From: Streptomyces canus
GTDB lineage: Bacteria; Actinomycetota; Actinomycetes; Streptomycetales; Streptomycetaceae
NCBI RefSeq assembly: GCF_030815415.1
Contig: NZ_JAUSWW010000001.1
Location: forward strand, 6,014,001-6,078,000
Reading direction: 5' to 3'
Length of the DNA stretch: 64,000 nucleotides
This document shows positions 16,823 to 25,888 of this stretch, piece after piece (position 1 is the stretch's first letter; every line of letters begins with the position of its first letter). The notes beneath the pieces are model-generated. The model was not told the origin of the DNA. It saw only the letters and a list, made by a program, of their open reading frames with translations, and ran no database searches. Position numbers and translations under genes: made by a program.

Positions 16823-18136
16823 TTACTTGCAGGTGTCCTCGGCGGCGGTGTTTCCGCGGAACGTCGGCGCGGGCGAAACGGCCGCGACGGGCTCATCGGG
16901 CCGCTTCGTGCCGGATTTGCCGTCGTAGCGGTCTCCGTACTCGGAGTAGTCGTCGTCGTGCGACTCCTCGTAGAAATCCGCTTCTTCTTGCGAACCGGCG
17001 CTCGAATTGGGGCCTTTTGTCGCGGAATCCTGTGGAACTTCCTCGGCGACCGCCACCGGCTGATCCTTGCGGAGCCGTTCGAACAGCTTCTCGGCTTCGG
17101 CCTGTACGAGTTGGTCGCGATTGGCGTCGTGGGCGTACGACTCCCTGGGGACGGTCAGAAATTGCACACGTGCGGTGGGGATGTCGCGCATCCCGCGGAC
17201 AAGGTCGTACAAACCGTGCAAGTGAGCCAGATCCGGATCGGTGGTGAGCGACGAGGTCGCCGCGTCCAGCAAGGGATAGAGCTTCACCGGATTCAGCAGG
17301 ACGTCATTGCTCTGCACCTTGTTGACGAGCGCCGCGAGGAACCGCTGCTGGCGGTCCATCCGGTCGGTGTCGCTGCCGTCGCCGAGCGACTTGCGGGCCC
17401 GCACGTACCCGAGGGCCTGCTCGCCGCTGAGTGTCACCCTGCCCGCCGGCAGGTTCAGCTTGGCGGCCTTGTCGTGGATGGGCTCGTCCAGACAGATCCG
17501 TACGCCGTCGATCGCGTCGACCATGTCCTTGAAGCCGTGGAAGTCGACGACCACGTGATGGTCGATGCGAACTCCCGTGAGGTTCTCGACGGTTCGGATG
17601 GTGCAGGCCGAACCGCCCTTCTGGAAGGCGGAGTTGAGCATCGCGAACATCGGCTCGGAGCGGCCGCCGTCCCGCTGCCGGCAGGCCGGCACGTCCACCA
17701 TCAGATCGCGGGGGAGCGAGACCGCGGTGGCGCTGCGCCGCCCGGCGGCGAGGTGCAGCAGGATGGTGGTGTCCGATCGCTCGGTCCCCGAGTCCCGCCC
17801 GTACCGCGCGTTCCTGTCCCCGGACCGTGAGTCCGACCCGATCAGCAGGATGTTCTGCGCGTCCTTGACGAGTGCGGTGGGCCGCTCCTTCTCGTAGCGG
17901 GCGAGTTCGGCGGCCGCCGCGTCGTCCGGCGTGATGTTGCCGTCCAGCTTCGCGTACACCGCCCACCCGGCCCCTACGGCGGCCACCACCGTGACGGCCA
18001 CCGCGGCCGCCCCGTACCGCAGCCACCGCCGCCGACGCCGTCGTATCAGCCCGTTCCCGGTCGCGGACGCCCCCGCTCCCGGACCGAGGGTGCCTGCCGA
18101 GGGCGTACCAGCGGTGTCGGTCACGTCCGGATCCAC
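16823..18136 (-). CDS. LCP family protein with acidic tail (6)
   Basis: An LCP ligase of 437 residues. An RRRRRR run and a membrane helix (AAVAVTVVAAVGAGWAVYA) precede the LCP domain, with NILLIGSDSRSG, SDTTILLHLA, VSLPRDLMVDVPAC, IDHHVVVDFHGF and LGYVRARKSLGDGSDTDRMDRQQRFL. Instead of a LytR_C domain it ends in about 60 acidic, disordered residues (EEADFYEESHDDDYSEYGD...). The start is GTG 18136 or, with a better-placed GGGGTGG, GTG 18124. It is the last of the six-gene array. Confidence 0.9.
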   Translation of the reverse strand: MDPDVTDTAGTPSAGTLGPGAGASATGNGLIRRRRRRWLRYGAAAVAVTVVAAVGAGWAVYAKLDGNITPDDAAAAELARYEKERPTALVKDAQNILLIGSDSRSGDRNARYGRDSGTERSDTTILLHLAAGRRSATAVSLPRDLMVDVPACRQRDGGRSEPMFAMLNSAFQKGGSACTIRTVENLTGVRIDHHVVVDFHGFKDMVDAIDGVRICLDEPIHDKAAKLNLPAGRVTLSGEQALGYVRARKSLGDGSDTDRMDRQQRFLAALVNKVQSNDVLLNPVKLYPLLDAATSSLTTDPDLAHLHGLYDLVRGMRDIPTARVQFLTVPRESYAHDANRDQLVQAEAEKLFERLRKDQPVAVAEEVPQDSATKGPNSSAGSQEEADFYEESHDDDYSEYGDRYDGKSGTKRPDEPVAAVSPAPTFRGNTAAEDTCK

Positions 18137-18308
18137 CCCTCATGGCGTACGAGCGTCGACTGCGGCTGCTCCTACGACCATGGCGTGGATGGGAGGGCTG
18201 GGGCGGATGGTGGTGGGCCGGACGGGGGAGTGAGGGCACTTTCGAGCGGGCGGCGCGGATGACTGCGCGACCGGCCACGAGGTGCCCGCGGACGAACGAC
18301 CGCCCCGC

Positions 18309-19064
18309 TCAGCGCGCGGTCGCCGTCACCCGCTCGCTCTCGATCCGCTGGGCCAGCGACTCCTCACCCAGCCGCTCCAGATGCCGGCACAGCACCACCG
18401 ACCCGCCGGTGGCCAGCGGGGAGTAGAGCCCGGCGCTGAGCCCCTCCCAGGTGTCGTACGGCATCCCCGAGAGCAGTCGCGCCCCCGGACCCGTCAGCCC
18501 CAGGCCGGGGGCTTCCGCGGCCGCCCGCTCGACGACCTCGGCGCCGCTGAACTCCCGCCCGGCCACGATGAGCGCCGGCTCCTCGGGGTCCACCGGCGCG
18601 AACGGCGCGAAGCGGTCGCCCTGCCCCGGCACCTCGACGGCGTAGTCGGCGAAGCCGTCCGGCGCCTGGGGGAACCGGCCGCCCAGCGGGCGCAGCGCGA
18701 GGGCGATGCGCGAGCCGGAGCAGGCCCGGGCGGCGTCCAGTGTGTCCGGGCCGCTCACCACGATGTCGGCGGCCTTGGGATCGCCGGCCACGTCCGCGAC
18801 CACGCCCACCGACGAGCAGGCCAGCAGCCACACCGCCGTCTGCCAGTGCGCGGGCAGCAGCAGCGCGACCCGGTCGCCGGGTTCCGCGGACAGCTCGCCC
18901 TGGAGCAGATTGGCGGTCTTGGCCACCCAATTGGCGAAGGTGGCCACGGACAGTTCGACGCGCTCGCCGGTGGCGTCGTCGTAGAAGGTCACCAGGGGGC
19001 GTCCGGCGTCCGCGGCGAGCGCGGAACGCAGCAGGTCGGCAGGGGTGCGGTCGGTGGTGGTCAC
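18309..19064 (-). CDS. TIGR03089-type protein (AMP-binding N-terminal fragment fold)
   Basis: A 251-residue protein related to the N-terminal part of acyl/aryl-CoA synthetases (AMP-binding family), matching the actinobacterial TIGR03089 family. Visible parts are the LVTFYDDATGERVELS start, FANWVAKTANLL, DRVALLLPAHWQTAVWLLAC, and a late YDTWEGLSAGLYSPLATGGSVVL segment. The P-loop-like Thr/Ser-Gly-Thr motif and the whole C-terminal adenylation subdomain are missing, so classical CoA-ligase activity is unlikely. GTG 19064 is the family-like start (VTTTDRTPADLL). A relative lies next to LCP genes in mycobacteria as well, suggesting an envelope link. Confidence 0.8.
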   Translation of the reverse strand: MTTTDRTPADLLRSALAADAGRPLVTFYDDATGERVELSVATFANWVAKTANLLQGELSAEPGDRVALLLPAHWQTAVWLLACSSVGVVADVAGDPKAADIVVSGPDTLDAARACSGSRIALALRPLGGRFPQAPDGFADYAVEVPGQGDRFAPFAPVDPEEPALIVAGREFSGAEVVERAAAEAPGLGLTGPGARLLSGMPYDTWEGLSAGLYSPLATGGSVVLCRHLERLGEESLAQRIESERVTATAR

Positions 19065-19192
19065 CCGGGCAAGCGTACGCGGGGGCGGCGCCGCGCAACG
19101 AGGGGCGGGGTCGCCGGTTCGGGGGAACGCGACCCGACGGTCCGTCAATTCCCGAATGGCGGGAATGTCGGGCTGTGTCCACGATCGTTGGC

Positions 19193-20530
19193 ATGCGTGG
19201 ATTCCTTGCTTCCTCGATCGGTGTCACGTGCGCGGCCGCTCTGGCTCTTCCGCCGGGCCCACCCGCCGCCGCGACCGTCGCGCGCCCGGCGCCGAACGCG
19301 GAAGTGTTCGTCCCCGGCAGCACCCAGTCCCTGCCCCTCGCCCCCCTGGGTCGCGACCGAGCCCTCGGACCCGCCGCCGAACAGGGCCTGCCGGCCCGCG
19401 ATGTGCGCCGCTTCTCGATGGTCGGCGTCGTCTGGGACGACCCGGACACCGCCCTGCACGGCAGCGTCCAGGTACGCACGCGTGCCGTCACGTCCGGCAC
19501 CTGGTCCGGCTGGCAGGACGTGGAGACGCACTACGCCGACGACGGCGCCGACCCCGGCACGGCCGAGCGCACCTCGGGCCGGGTGCGCGGGGCGACGGCG
19601 CCGCTGTGGGTGGGGGACTCGGACGGCGTCGAGGTACGCGTGCGTGCGGGCGGCGAAGAGCGTGCCGCGTCGCCCGGCGTCCTGCCGCCGGGGCTGCGTC
19701 TGGAACTCGTGGATCCCGGGGAGGCCTCGGCTCCCGAGGGCCCGCCGGTGAGCGGCGCGCGCGCCGGCTCGCTCGGCACCGGGTCCGTCACCGCCTCCGC
19801 CGCCGACGCCGACCTCGTCCCCCTCGGCGCCCCGGAGATCCCCGCCCTCGACCGTGCGCGGACCGAACGGGAACTGCTCGCCCTGCGGGCCGGTGAACTG
19901 ACGGGGCAGCAGCGGGTCAAGCCGTACATCGGCCCGCGCCCGCGTATCGTCACCCGGCGCGGCTGGGGCGCGAACGAGGGCCTGCGCGAGAAGACCTTCG
20001 TCTACACGAACAAGGTCAAGGCGGCCTTCGTCCACCACACCGCCACCGGGAACAGCTACAAGTGTTCGCAGGCGCCCTCCGTCATTCGCGGTATCTACCG
20101 CTACCACGTCCAGAGCATGGGATGGCGTGACATCGGCTACAACTTCCTCGTCGACAAGTGCGGAAAGATCTACGAGGGCCGTGCCGGGGGAGTGGCGAAG
20201 GCGGTCCTGGGCGCCCACACGCTCGGTTTCAACACCAACAGCATGGGGATCGCCGTTCTCGGCAGCTTCGGCTCCACCCGTCCCAAAGCCGCCGCCGTGA
20301 GGGGGATCGCCCGGCTGACGGCGTGGAAGCTCGGTCTCTACGGCGCCAATCCGAGCGGCAAGACATACCTGAAGTCGGGTGGTGGCAATCTCTACCGAAA
20401 AGGCAAGAAGGTACGCCTGAACGTGATCTCCGGCCACCGGGACGGGTTCTCCACCGCATGCCCCGGCAAGGAGCTCTACCGCAAGCTCGGTTCGGCCCGT
20501 TCGAGCGCGGCCGACTACCAGGGGCGTTAG
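19193..20530 (+). CDS. Secreted N-acetylmuramoyl-L-alanine amidase (PGRP domain)
   Basis: An exported peptidoglycan amidase of 445 residues. A signal peptide (MRGFLASSIGVTCAAALALPPGPPAAA) leads into a roughly 240-residue N-terminal region with a WSGWQDVETHYADDG-type motif. The C-terminal amidase_2/PGRP domain has RRGWGANE, the zinc ligand in AFVHHTATGN, GWRDIGYNFLVDKCGKIYEGR, the NSMGIAVLGSF block and ISGHRDGFSTACPG with the second His and Cys. It would cut between MurNAc and L-Ala. GTG 19175 is an alternative start, but ATG 19193 gives the better signal peptide. Confidence 0.92.
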   Translation: MRGFLASSIGVTCAAALALPPGPPAAATVARPAPNAEVFVPGSTQSLPLAPLGRDRALGPAAEQGLPARDVRRFSMVGVVWDDPDTALHGSVQVRTRAVTSGTWSGWQDVETHYADDGADPGTAERTSGRVRGATAPLWVGDSDGVEVRVRAGGEERAASPGVLPPGLRLELVDPGEASAPEGPPVSGARAGSLGTGSVTASAADADLVPLGAPEIPALDRARTERELLALRAGELTGQQRVKPYIGPRPRIVTRRGWGANEGLREKTFVYTNKVKAAFVHHTATGNSYKCSQAPSVIRGIYRYHVQSMGWRDIGYNFLVDKCGKIYEGRAGGVAKAVLGAHTLGFNTNSMGIAVLGSFGSTRPKAAAVRGIARLTAWKLGLYGANPSGKTYLKSGGGNLYRKGKKVRLNVISGHRDGFSTACPGKELYRKLGSARSSAADYQGR

Positions 20531-20685
20531 GGGAACCGGGGGGACCGCGTTCAGCCATCTCCACCGCCGTCGGGGGCCTGGGGCGGAGTACCGCACTGCC
20601 GCCGAAAGCGCCGCACAACGGTCTGCATACACTGACCGGTCGAAAGACAGTTCGGCCGGTCACCGGCAGGAAGCGGAGACTACAG

Positions 20686-21768
20686 GTGACAGAAGCGATC
20701 CTCCTGGTCGGCGGCAAGGGCACGAGACTGCGCCCGCTCACCGTGCACACGCCGAAGCCCATGGTGCGCGCGGCCGGGGTCCCCTTCCTCACACACCAGC
20801 TGGCGAGAGCGAGAGCGGCGGGCGTGGACCACATCGTCCTCGCCACGTCCTATCTGGCGGAGGTCTTCGAGCCGTACTTCGGCGACGGCTCGGCACTCGG
20901 CCTCCACATCGAGTACGTGACCGAGGACGAGCCGCTGGGCACGGGCGGCGCGATCCGCAACGTGGCGTCCCGGCTGCACTCCGCACCGGACGACCCGGTC
21001 CTGATCTTCAACGGCGACATCCTGACGGGCCTGGACATCAGGGCGCTGGTCGCCACCCACGAGTCGACGAACGCGGACGTCTCCCTCCATCTGACGAAGG
21101 TGACGGACCCCAGGGCGTACGGCCTGGTCCCCACCGACCCGTCGGGCCGGGTGCTGGCCTTCCTGGAGAAGCCGCAGACCCCCGAGGAGATCGTCACCGA
21201 CCAGATCAACGCGGGCGCCTACGTCTTCCGCCGCTCCCTGATCGACACGATCCCGGCGGGCCGCCCGGTCTCGGTGGAACGCGAGACGTTCCCCGGCCTC
21301 CTCGCGGCCGGAGCCCACCTCCAGGGCATGGTCGACTCGACGTACTGGCTGGACCTCGGCACCCCCGCCGCCTTCGTACGAGGCTCGGCGGACCTCGTCC
21401 TCGGCCGCGCCCCCTCCCCGGCGGTTCCCGGCCGCTGCGGCGACCGTCTCGTCCTGCCCACGGCACGGGTGGCCGCCGACGCCAAACTGACGGGCGGCAC
21501 CGTGGTCGGCGAGGGCGCCTTCGTGGCCGAGGGCGCCCGCGTCTTCGGCAGCACGATCCTCCCCGGCGCGGTCATCGAACCGGGCGCCGTCATCACGGAC
21601 TCCCTGATCGGGACCCGGGCACGCGTGGGCGAGCGCTCGGTCCTCACCGGCACGGTCATCGGCGACGGCGCGGTGGTCGGCGCCGACAACGAACTGCGCG
21701 AGGGCGCCCGGGTGTGGTGCGACGCGCGGATCCCGGCGGGCGCGGTGCGCTTCTCCTCGGACCAGTAG
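20686..21768 (+). CDS. Mannose-1-phosphate guanylyltransferase / NDP-sugar pyrophosphorylase
   Basis: A 360-residue nucleotidyltransferase that activates a sugar-1-phosphate, most likely mannose-1-P to GDP-mannose. The N-terminal Rossmann-like domain has AILLVGGKGTRLRPLT (residues 4-19), KPMVRAAG, EPLGTGGAIRN, the metal site FNGDIL and a sugar-binding VEKP-like FLEKPQTPEE. The C-terminal 110 residues form hexapeptide repeats (left-handed beta helix: GTVVGEGAFVAEGARV and following). The GTG start has CGGAG 9 nt upstream. manB, the SIS protein and manA in the same window supply mannose-1-P, which supports the GDP-mannose assignment. Confidence 0.88.
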   Translation: MTEAILLVGGKGTRLRPLTVHTPKPMVRAAGVPFLTHQLARARAAGVDHIVLATSYLAEVFEPYFGDGSALGLHIEYVTEDEPLGTGGAIRNVASRLHSAPDDPVLIFNGDILTGLDIRALVATHESTNADVSLHLTKVTDPRAYGLVPTDPSGRVLAFLEKPQTPEEIVTDQINAGAYVFRRSLIDTIPAGRPVSVERETFPGLLAAGAHLQGMVDSTYWLDLGTPAAFVRGSADLVLGRAPSPAVPGRCGDRLVLPTARVAADAKLTGGTVVGEGAFVAEGARVFGSTILPGAVIEPGAVITDSLIGTRARVGERSVLTGTVIGDGAVVGADNELREGARVWCDARIPAGAVRFSSDQ

Positions 21769-21819
21769 GGGCCCCTTTCAGCCCGTCTGGGGGTGCCCCC
21801 TCTGGGGGAGCTTGAGGAC

Positions 21820-21929
21820 GAGGCCTTTCGGGCCGATGGGGGGGCTGGGGGCGCAGCCCCCAGGGACCGGGGCCGAAGGGGCGGCGCCCCTGGAGGATGG
21901 GACGGGTAGGGGCGGCGGGGGCGAAAAAC
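21820..21929. repeat. Dispersed intergenic repeat, copy 1
   Basis: A 110-bp element rich in small palindromes (CTGGGGGCGCAGCCCCCAG and AGGGGCGGCGCCCCT) lies between the convergent nucleotidyltransferase and glycosylase genes. A clearly homologous copy is at 36374-36480. The order of blocks is the same in both: CTTTCGGGCCGA, GCAGCCCC, CGAAGGGGC, GCGCCCCTGG, GGGTA and CGAAAAC. Such modules are frequent between Streptomyces genes and can act as terminators. Confidence 0.75.
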
Positions 21930-21952
21930 GCCTGGGGCCGGCCACCCCCCAC

Positions 21953-22957
21953 TCACAGTCGCCCGATGTCCCCGCGCGGCATCCGCGGAGCCCGCCGCGC
22001 CGGCGTCCGCCCGCTCAACAGGATCAACCGCGCCGCCCGATGCCGCTGCCCCGCGTACGGTTCCAGCAGCGACAGCATCACGGAGTCGTCCGCGTCCCGG
22101 TCCCCGGCCAGCGCCCACCCGACGATCCCCGGCAGATGCAGATCCCCCACGGTCACCGCGTCCGCCGCCCCATGGCTGCGCTGCACGACCTCCGCGGACG
22201 TCCATGGCCCGATCCCGGGCACGACCTCCAGCCGGACCTGCGCCTCGGCCGGATCCATCGCCATCGCCTGCTCCAGCCGGGCGGCGACCCGGACCGCCCG
22301 CAGAATCGTCGACGCCCGCTTGTTGTCGACCCCGGCCCGATGCCACTCCCAGGACGGGATCAACGCCCACGTCCGGGGAGCGGGCATCACGAACAGCCGT
22401 CCACCGGCCGCGGGCCCCGGCGCCGGCTCGCCGTACTTCCGGACCAGCGACCGCCACGCCCGGTACGCCTCGTCGGTCGTCACCTTCTGCTCGAGGATCG
22501 ACGGGATCAGCGACTCCAGCACCAGCCCCGTCCGCGTCAGCCGCAGCCCCGGCCGCCGATGCTGCGCCGAGGCCAGCAGCCGGTGCCGGGGCGCGAACGC
22601 GGACGGGTCGTCGGCCGCCCCGAGCAACGACGGCAACCCGTCGAGCAGCCACTCCGCCCCCGGCCCCCACGCCTCCCCGCGCACCTGGCCACCGGCCGCC
22701 GTGACCCGCAGCGTCCCCGGCCCGGCAGGCGTGAGACTGGCCCGCCACACCGACCCGTCCGGCATCGCCCGGAACGTCGGATCGGCAGGCCCCCGCCGCA
22801 ACGGCCCGAGCACAAGGCCCAGATCCAGCGGCCCTTCGGGCACCCACGTCCGCACCCGCCCCGGCGCCGCCACCTGCCGCGGCACACCCCCGGGCACGGC
22901 GACATGCCCGCCGCGCACGGTCGTACGCGTGGGCCGCGGAGTGAACCGTCCAGCCAC
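21953..22957 (-). CDS. AlkA-like DNA-3-methyladenine glycosylase (HhH-GPD)
   Basis: A 334-residue base-excision repair glycosylase. The C-terminal half has the HhH-GPD fold: SLIPSILEQKVTT, then the helix-hairpin-helix VVPGIGPWTSAEV, and the catalytic Asp in VGDLHLPGIVG. It would remove alkylated bases from DNA. The N-terminal half (RPTRTTVRGGHVAVPGG, then FRAMPDGSVWRAS) resembles the AlkA N-terminal beta domain. The GTG start at 22957 has only a weak ribosome-binding site. It is the last gene on this strand before the convergent nucleotidyltransferase and is separated from fbiB by about 80 bp. Confidence 0.87.
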   Translation of the reverse strand: MAGRFTPRPTRTTVRGGHVAVPGGVPRQVAAPGRVRTWVPEGPLDLGLVLGPLRRGPADPTFRAMPDGSVWRASLTPAGPGTLRVTAAGGQVRGEAWGPGAEWLLDGLPSLLGAADDPSAFAPRHRLLASAQHRRPGLRLTRTGLVLESLIPSILEQKVTTDEAYRAWRSLVRKYGEPAPGPAAGGRLFVMPAPRTWALIPSWEWHRAGVDNKRASTILRAVRVAARLEQAMAMDPAEAQVRLEVVPGIGPWTSAEVVQRSHGAADAVTVGDLHLPGIVGWALAGDRDADDSVMLSLLEPYAGQRHRAARLILLSGRTPARRAPRMPRGDIGRL

Positions 22958-23039
22958 GAATGAAGTCCCGGGAGAGATGGGGAGGGCCCGCGAGAGTCCT
23001 ACGAGGGTCCCCTCGAGCCTAGAGGTACGGGGGCCGCCC

Positions 23040-24341
23040 TCACCGCACCTCGATGAACATCCCCGCGTCCCGGTCCGGACGCGGCCCCGGCTCCCGCGCC
23101 GGATGCCCGACCGCGACCGCCCCCATCGGATCCCAGTCGCCGGGCAGCCCGAGCACCTCGCGCACCACGTCCCGGCAGAACATCGTCGAGGACACCCACG
23201 CCGACCCCAGCCGCTCGCCGGTCAGTGCGACGAGGAAGTTCTGCACGCCGGCCCCGGTCGCGACGACGAACATCTCCCGCTCGGCGCCGTCCCGCCGCGG
23301 ATCGCCGTAGTCGTGCGAGCCGTCCATCACGAGACACGGCACCACCAGGTACGGCGCGTTGCGCAGCACATCCCCGCGCTTCACCCGCTTGGCGATCGAC
23401 TCCTCGCTCTTGCCGTCCCGCCGCAGGTCCGCGATCCAGGCGTCCCGCATGGCGTCCAGCAGCCGGGTCCGCGACTCCGCGGACTCCAGCAGCACGAAAC
23501 GCCACGGCGTCGTGTGGTGCGGCGCCGGAGCCGTCACGGCCGCGGCGACCGCGCGGCGCACCGCGCCGGGGTCGACCGGCTCGTCCGTGAAGGCCCGCAC
23601 CGTACGGCGCTGGGTCACCGCCTGCCGGATCGCCTCGGAGGTGCCCAGCCGGAACATGTCGTCGCGCGCGTCGCGCACCATGGCGCCCGCCCCCTCCCCG
23701 TGCTCCTCGGCCACCACGTGCGCCAGCCCCCGCACGACCGCGACGGGCAGCCCGGCGGCCTTGCCCTTCACCAGGTCGCCGGCCGCGGCGAGTTCATCGG
23801 CCGTGGCGACGACGGTCGCGCTGAGCGGATTGCCGTACGCGTCCGTGCCGCCACGCAGGTCGTCGAGCACCCGCACACCCGCCGCGCCGATCGCCACATC
23901 CGTGAGCCCGGCGCGCCACGGCCGCCCGAAGGTGTCGGTGACGAGGACCCCGACGTCGACGCCGAGCAGGTCGCGCAGGCCCTCGCGGATCGCGCGGGCG
24001 GAAGCGTCCGGGTCCTCTGGCAGCAGCAGGACCGTGCCGGCGGGGGTGTTGGAGGCGTCGACCCCGGCCGCCGCCATGATCAGGCCCTGCCGGTTCTCGA
24101 CGATCCGCAGGGCGCCGCGTCTGGCCACCACGCGGACCGTCTCGGCGTCGATCGCCGCCTCCCGGTCGGCCGCCTCGACGACCCGGCCCTCCGCCTTGGA
24201 GACGATCTTCGAGGTGACGAGGAGGACGTCCCCGTCGGCGAGGCCGGGCTCGGCGGCGGCGATGAGCTTGGCGAGGTCGTCGCCGGGCGCTATCTCGGGG
24301 AGGCCGGGCACGGCCCAGGCGCGGAAACCGTCCGTGGTCAC
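23040..24341 (-). CDS. fbiB: Bifunctional F420 gamma-glutamyl ligase / dehydro-F420-0 reductase
   Basis: A 433-residue FbiB, which adds the poly-gamma-glutamate tail of coenzyme F420. The N-terminal half (1-250) is the CofE-like ligase (LPEIAPGDDLAKLI, GDVLLVTSKIVSKAEGR, VLVTDTFGRPWRAGLTDVAIG). The C-terminal half (250-433) is a nitroreductase-like FMN domain (QRRTVRAFTDEPVDP, TPWRFVLLES, WDPMGAVAVGHP) that reduces the dehydro precursor in actinobacteria. Its GTG start overlaps the fbiA stop by 4 nt (GTGA), so the two are translationally coupled. Length and domain order are normal for the family. Confidence 0.95.
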   Translation of the reverse strand: MTTDGFRAWAVPGLPEIAPGDDLAKLIAAAEPGLADGDVLLVTSKIVSKAEGRVVEAADREAAIDAETVRVVARRGALRIVENRQGLIMAAAGVDASNTPAGTVLLLPEDPDASARAIREGLRDLLGVDVGVLVTDTFGRPWRAGLTDVAIGAAGVRVLDDLRGGTDAYGNPLSATVVATADELAAAGDLVKGKAAGLPVAVVRGLAHVVAEEHGEGAGAMVRDARDDMFRLGTSEAIRQAVTQRRTVRAFTDEPVDPGAVRRAVAAAVTAPAPHHTTPWRFVLLESAESRTRLLDAMRDAWIADLRRDGKSEESIAKRVKRGDVLRNAPYLVVPCLVMDGSHDYGDPRRDGAEREMFVVATGAGVQNFLVALTGERLGSAWVSSTMFCRDVVREVLGLPGDWDPMGAVAVGHPAREPGPRPDRDAGMFIEVR

Positions 24342-25297
24342 GACGCGCGTACCTCCTCCGCCAGCGCGAGTGCCTCGCGGGCCATCTCGGCGCTCGCGTC
24401 GAGGTCCGTCATCATCAGCGGTACGGCCCGGCAACGGATGCCCGCCGTCTCGATCCGCTCCACGGAGCCCGCGTCCACGGTGTCGACGAGCCAGCCGTCC
24501 AGCAGCCCCGAGCCGTAGTGCTCGGCCACCGCCGCGGCCGTCGACTCCACGCCCACCGCGGCGAGCACCTTGTCGGCCATCCCGCGCACGGGCGCGTCCC
24601 CGACGATGGGGGAGAGGCCGACCACCGGCACCCCGGCCTCGGCGATCGCCTCGCGGATGCCGGGCACCGCGAGGATCGTGCCGACCGAGACGACGGGGTT
24701 GGACGGCGGGAAGAGGATGACGTCCGCCTCGGCGATGGACTCCAGGACGCCCGGTGCGGGCTTGGCCTGCTCCGCACCCACCGGCACGATCGCCTCCGCC
24801 GGGACCGAGGCCCGCAGCCGCACCCAGTACTCCTGGAAGTGGATCGCCTTGCGCTCGCCGTCCACCTCGACGGCCACATGCGTCTCCACCCGGTCGTCGG
24901 ACATCGGGATCAGCCGCACGCCCGGCTGCCAGCGGTCGCAGAGCGCCTCGGTGACCGCGCTGAGCGGAAACCCGGCGCCGATCATCTGCGTCCGCACGAT
25001 GTGCGTGGCGAAGTCCCGGTCGCCCAGTCCGAACCACTCCGGCCCCACGCCGTACGCCGCGAGCTCCTCCTTGAGATGGAAGGTCTCGTCGGCCCGGCCC
25101 CAGCCCTGCTCCTCGTTGATGCCGCCGCCGAGCGTGTACATCACCGTGTCGAGGTCCGGGCAGACCTTCAGCCCGAAGAGGTGGATGTCGTCCCCGGTGT
25201 TGCCGATGACCGTGATGTCCGCGTCCGGCGCGGCCTGCTTCAGACCGCGCAGGAACCGGGCACCACCGATGCCGCCTGCCAGAACCACAATGCGCAT
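24338..25297 (-). CDS. fbiA: 2-phospho-L-lactate / phosphoenolpyruvyl transferase of F420 synthesis
   Basis: A 319-residue FbiA/CofD transferase, which joins the phospho-lactyl/enolpyruvyl moiety to 7,8-didemethyl-8-hydroxy-5-deazariboflavin to give (dehydro-)F420-0. Motifs are VVLAGGIGGARFLRGL at residues 3-18, IGNTGDDIHLFGLKVCPDLDTVMYTLGG, and the nucleotide-binding FPPSNPVVSVGTIL and GLSPIVG. ATG 25297 gives the standard MRIVVLAGG start. It is the first gene of the fbiA-fbiB operon and lies 34 bp from the cysteine dioxygenase stop on the same strand, so a three-gene transcript is possible. Confidence 0.95.
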   Translation of the reverse strand: MRIVVLAGGIGGARFLRGLKQAAPDADITVIGNTGDDIHLFGLKVCPDLDTVMYTLGGGINEEQGWGRADETFHLKEELAAYGVGPEWFGLGDRDFATHIVRTQMIGAGFPLSAVTEALCDRWQPGVRLIPMSDDRVETHVAVEVDGERKAIHFQEYWVRLRASVPAEAIVPVGAEQAKPAPGVLESIAEADVILFPPSNPVVSVGTILAVPGIREAIAEAGVPVVGLSPIVGDAPVRGMADKVLAAVGVESTAAAVAEHYGSGLLDGWLVDTVDAGSVERIETAGIRCRAVPLMMTDLDASAEMAREALALAEEVRAS

Positions 25298-25331
25298 GGG
25301 AGCAAGTCTTGCAGGCCGGTACGACAACGCG

Positions 25332-25841
25332 TCAGGCGGTTACGACGTCCGCCTCGTGGTACGCCGCGGGGGCCGTGCACGCGCTGTGCATAGGCATCTC
25401 CGTCAGGCCCGGGTAGTACACGTGCAGGGTGACCGCCGGCTCCAGTGCGTCGTTGACGACCTCGTGCACATAGCCCGGCGCGAACACCCGCTGCGAGCCC
25501 GTCCCCAGCGCGCGCGTGCCGCGCTCCGTCCGCTCGGTCAGCTCGCCGTCCAGGACGGTCAGCACCCCGGAGGACCGGCCGTGGTCGTGCAGACCGCTGC
25601 CCTGACCGGGCACCCAGGACAGCAGCCACACCTCGTACCCCGGGCCGGTGCGCAGCCGGTGGTACCAGCGCGACGTGGCGTCGTACCGCACCAGGTGCTC
25701 CCACTGGGAGCGGTCGGCGGCGATGGAGCGGGCGAGGCCGACGAACTCGGCGACGGTGGCCGGGTGCTCGCGCGGAGCCTGGAGCAGGTGCGGTACCTCG
25801 AGGATGTCGCCGGCGATCTGGAGGTCGTTGTCGCTGTTCAT
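25332..25841 (-). CDS. Cysteine dioxygenase
   Basis: A 169-residue cupin of the type I cysteine dioxygenase family, which oxidises L-cysteine to cysteine sulfinate with Fe(II) and O2. The iron ligands are visible: His85 and His87 in GLHDHGRSSG and His126 in GYVHEVVN. Tyr and Arg residues expected around the substrate are also present (SRWYHRLR). Length is typical for bacterial forms. It is preceded by a Cys-rich leader ORF and a terminator-like hairpin, pointing to control by cysteine supply (see the separate entries). It may be co-transcribed with fbiA-fbiB. Confidence 0.9.
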   Translation of the reverse strand: MNSDNDLQIAGDILEVPHLLQAPREHPATVAEFVGLARSIAADRSQWEHLVRYDATSRWYHRLRTGPGYEVWLLSWVPGQGSGLHDHGRSSGVLTVLDGELTERTERGTRALGTGSQRVFAPGYVHEVVNDALEPAVTLHVYYPGLTEMPMHSACTAPAAYHEADVVTA

Positions 25842-25888
25842 GGGATGCGCTGGTTCCTCAGTGAAAGAAGGTCAGAGGGGAACAGAAG

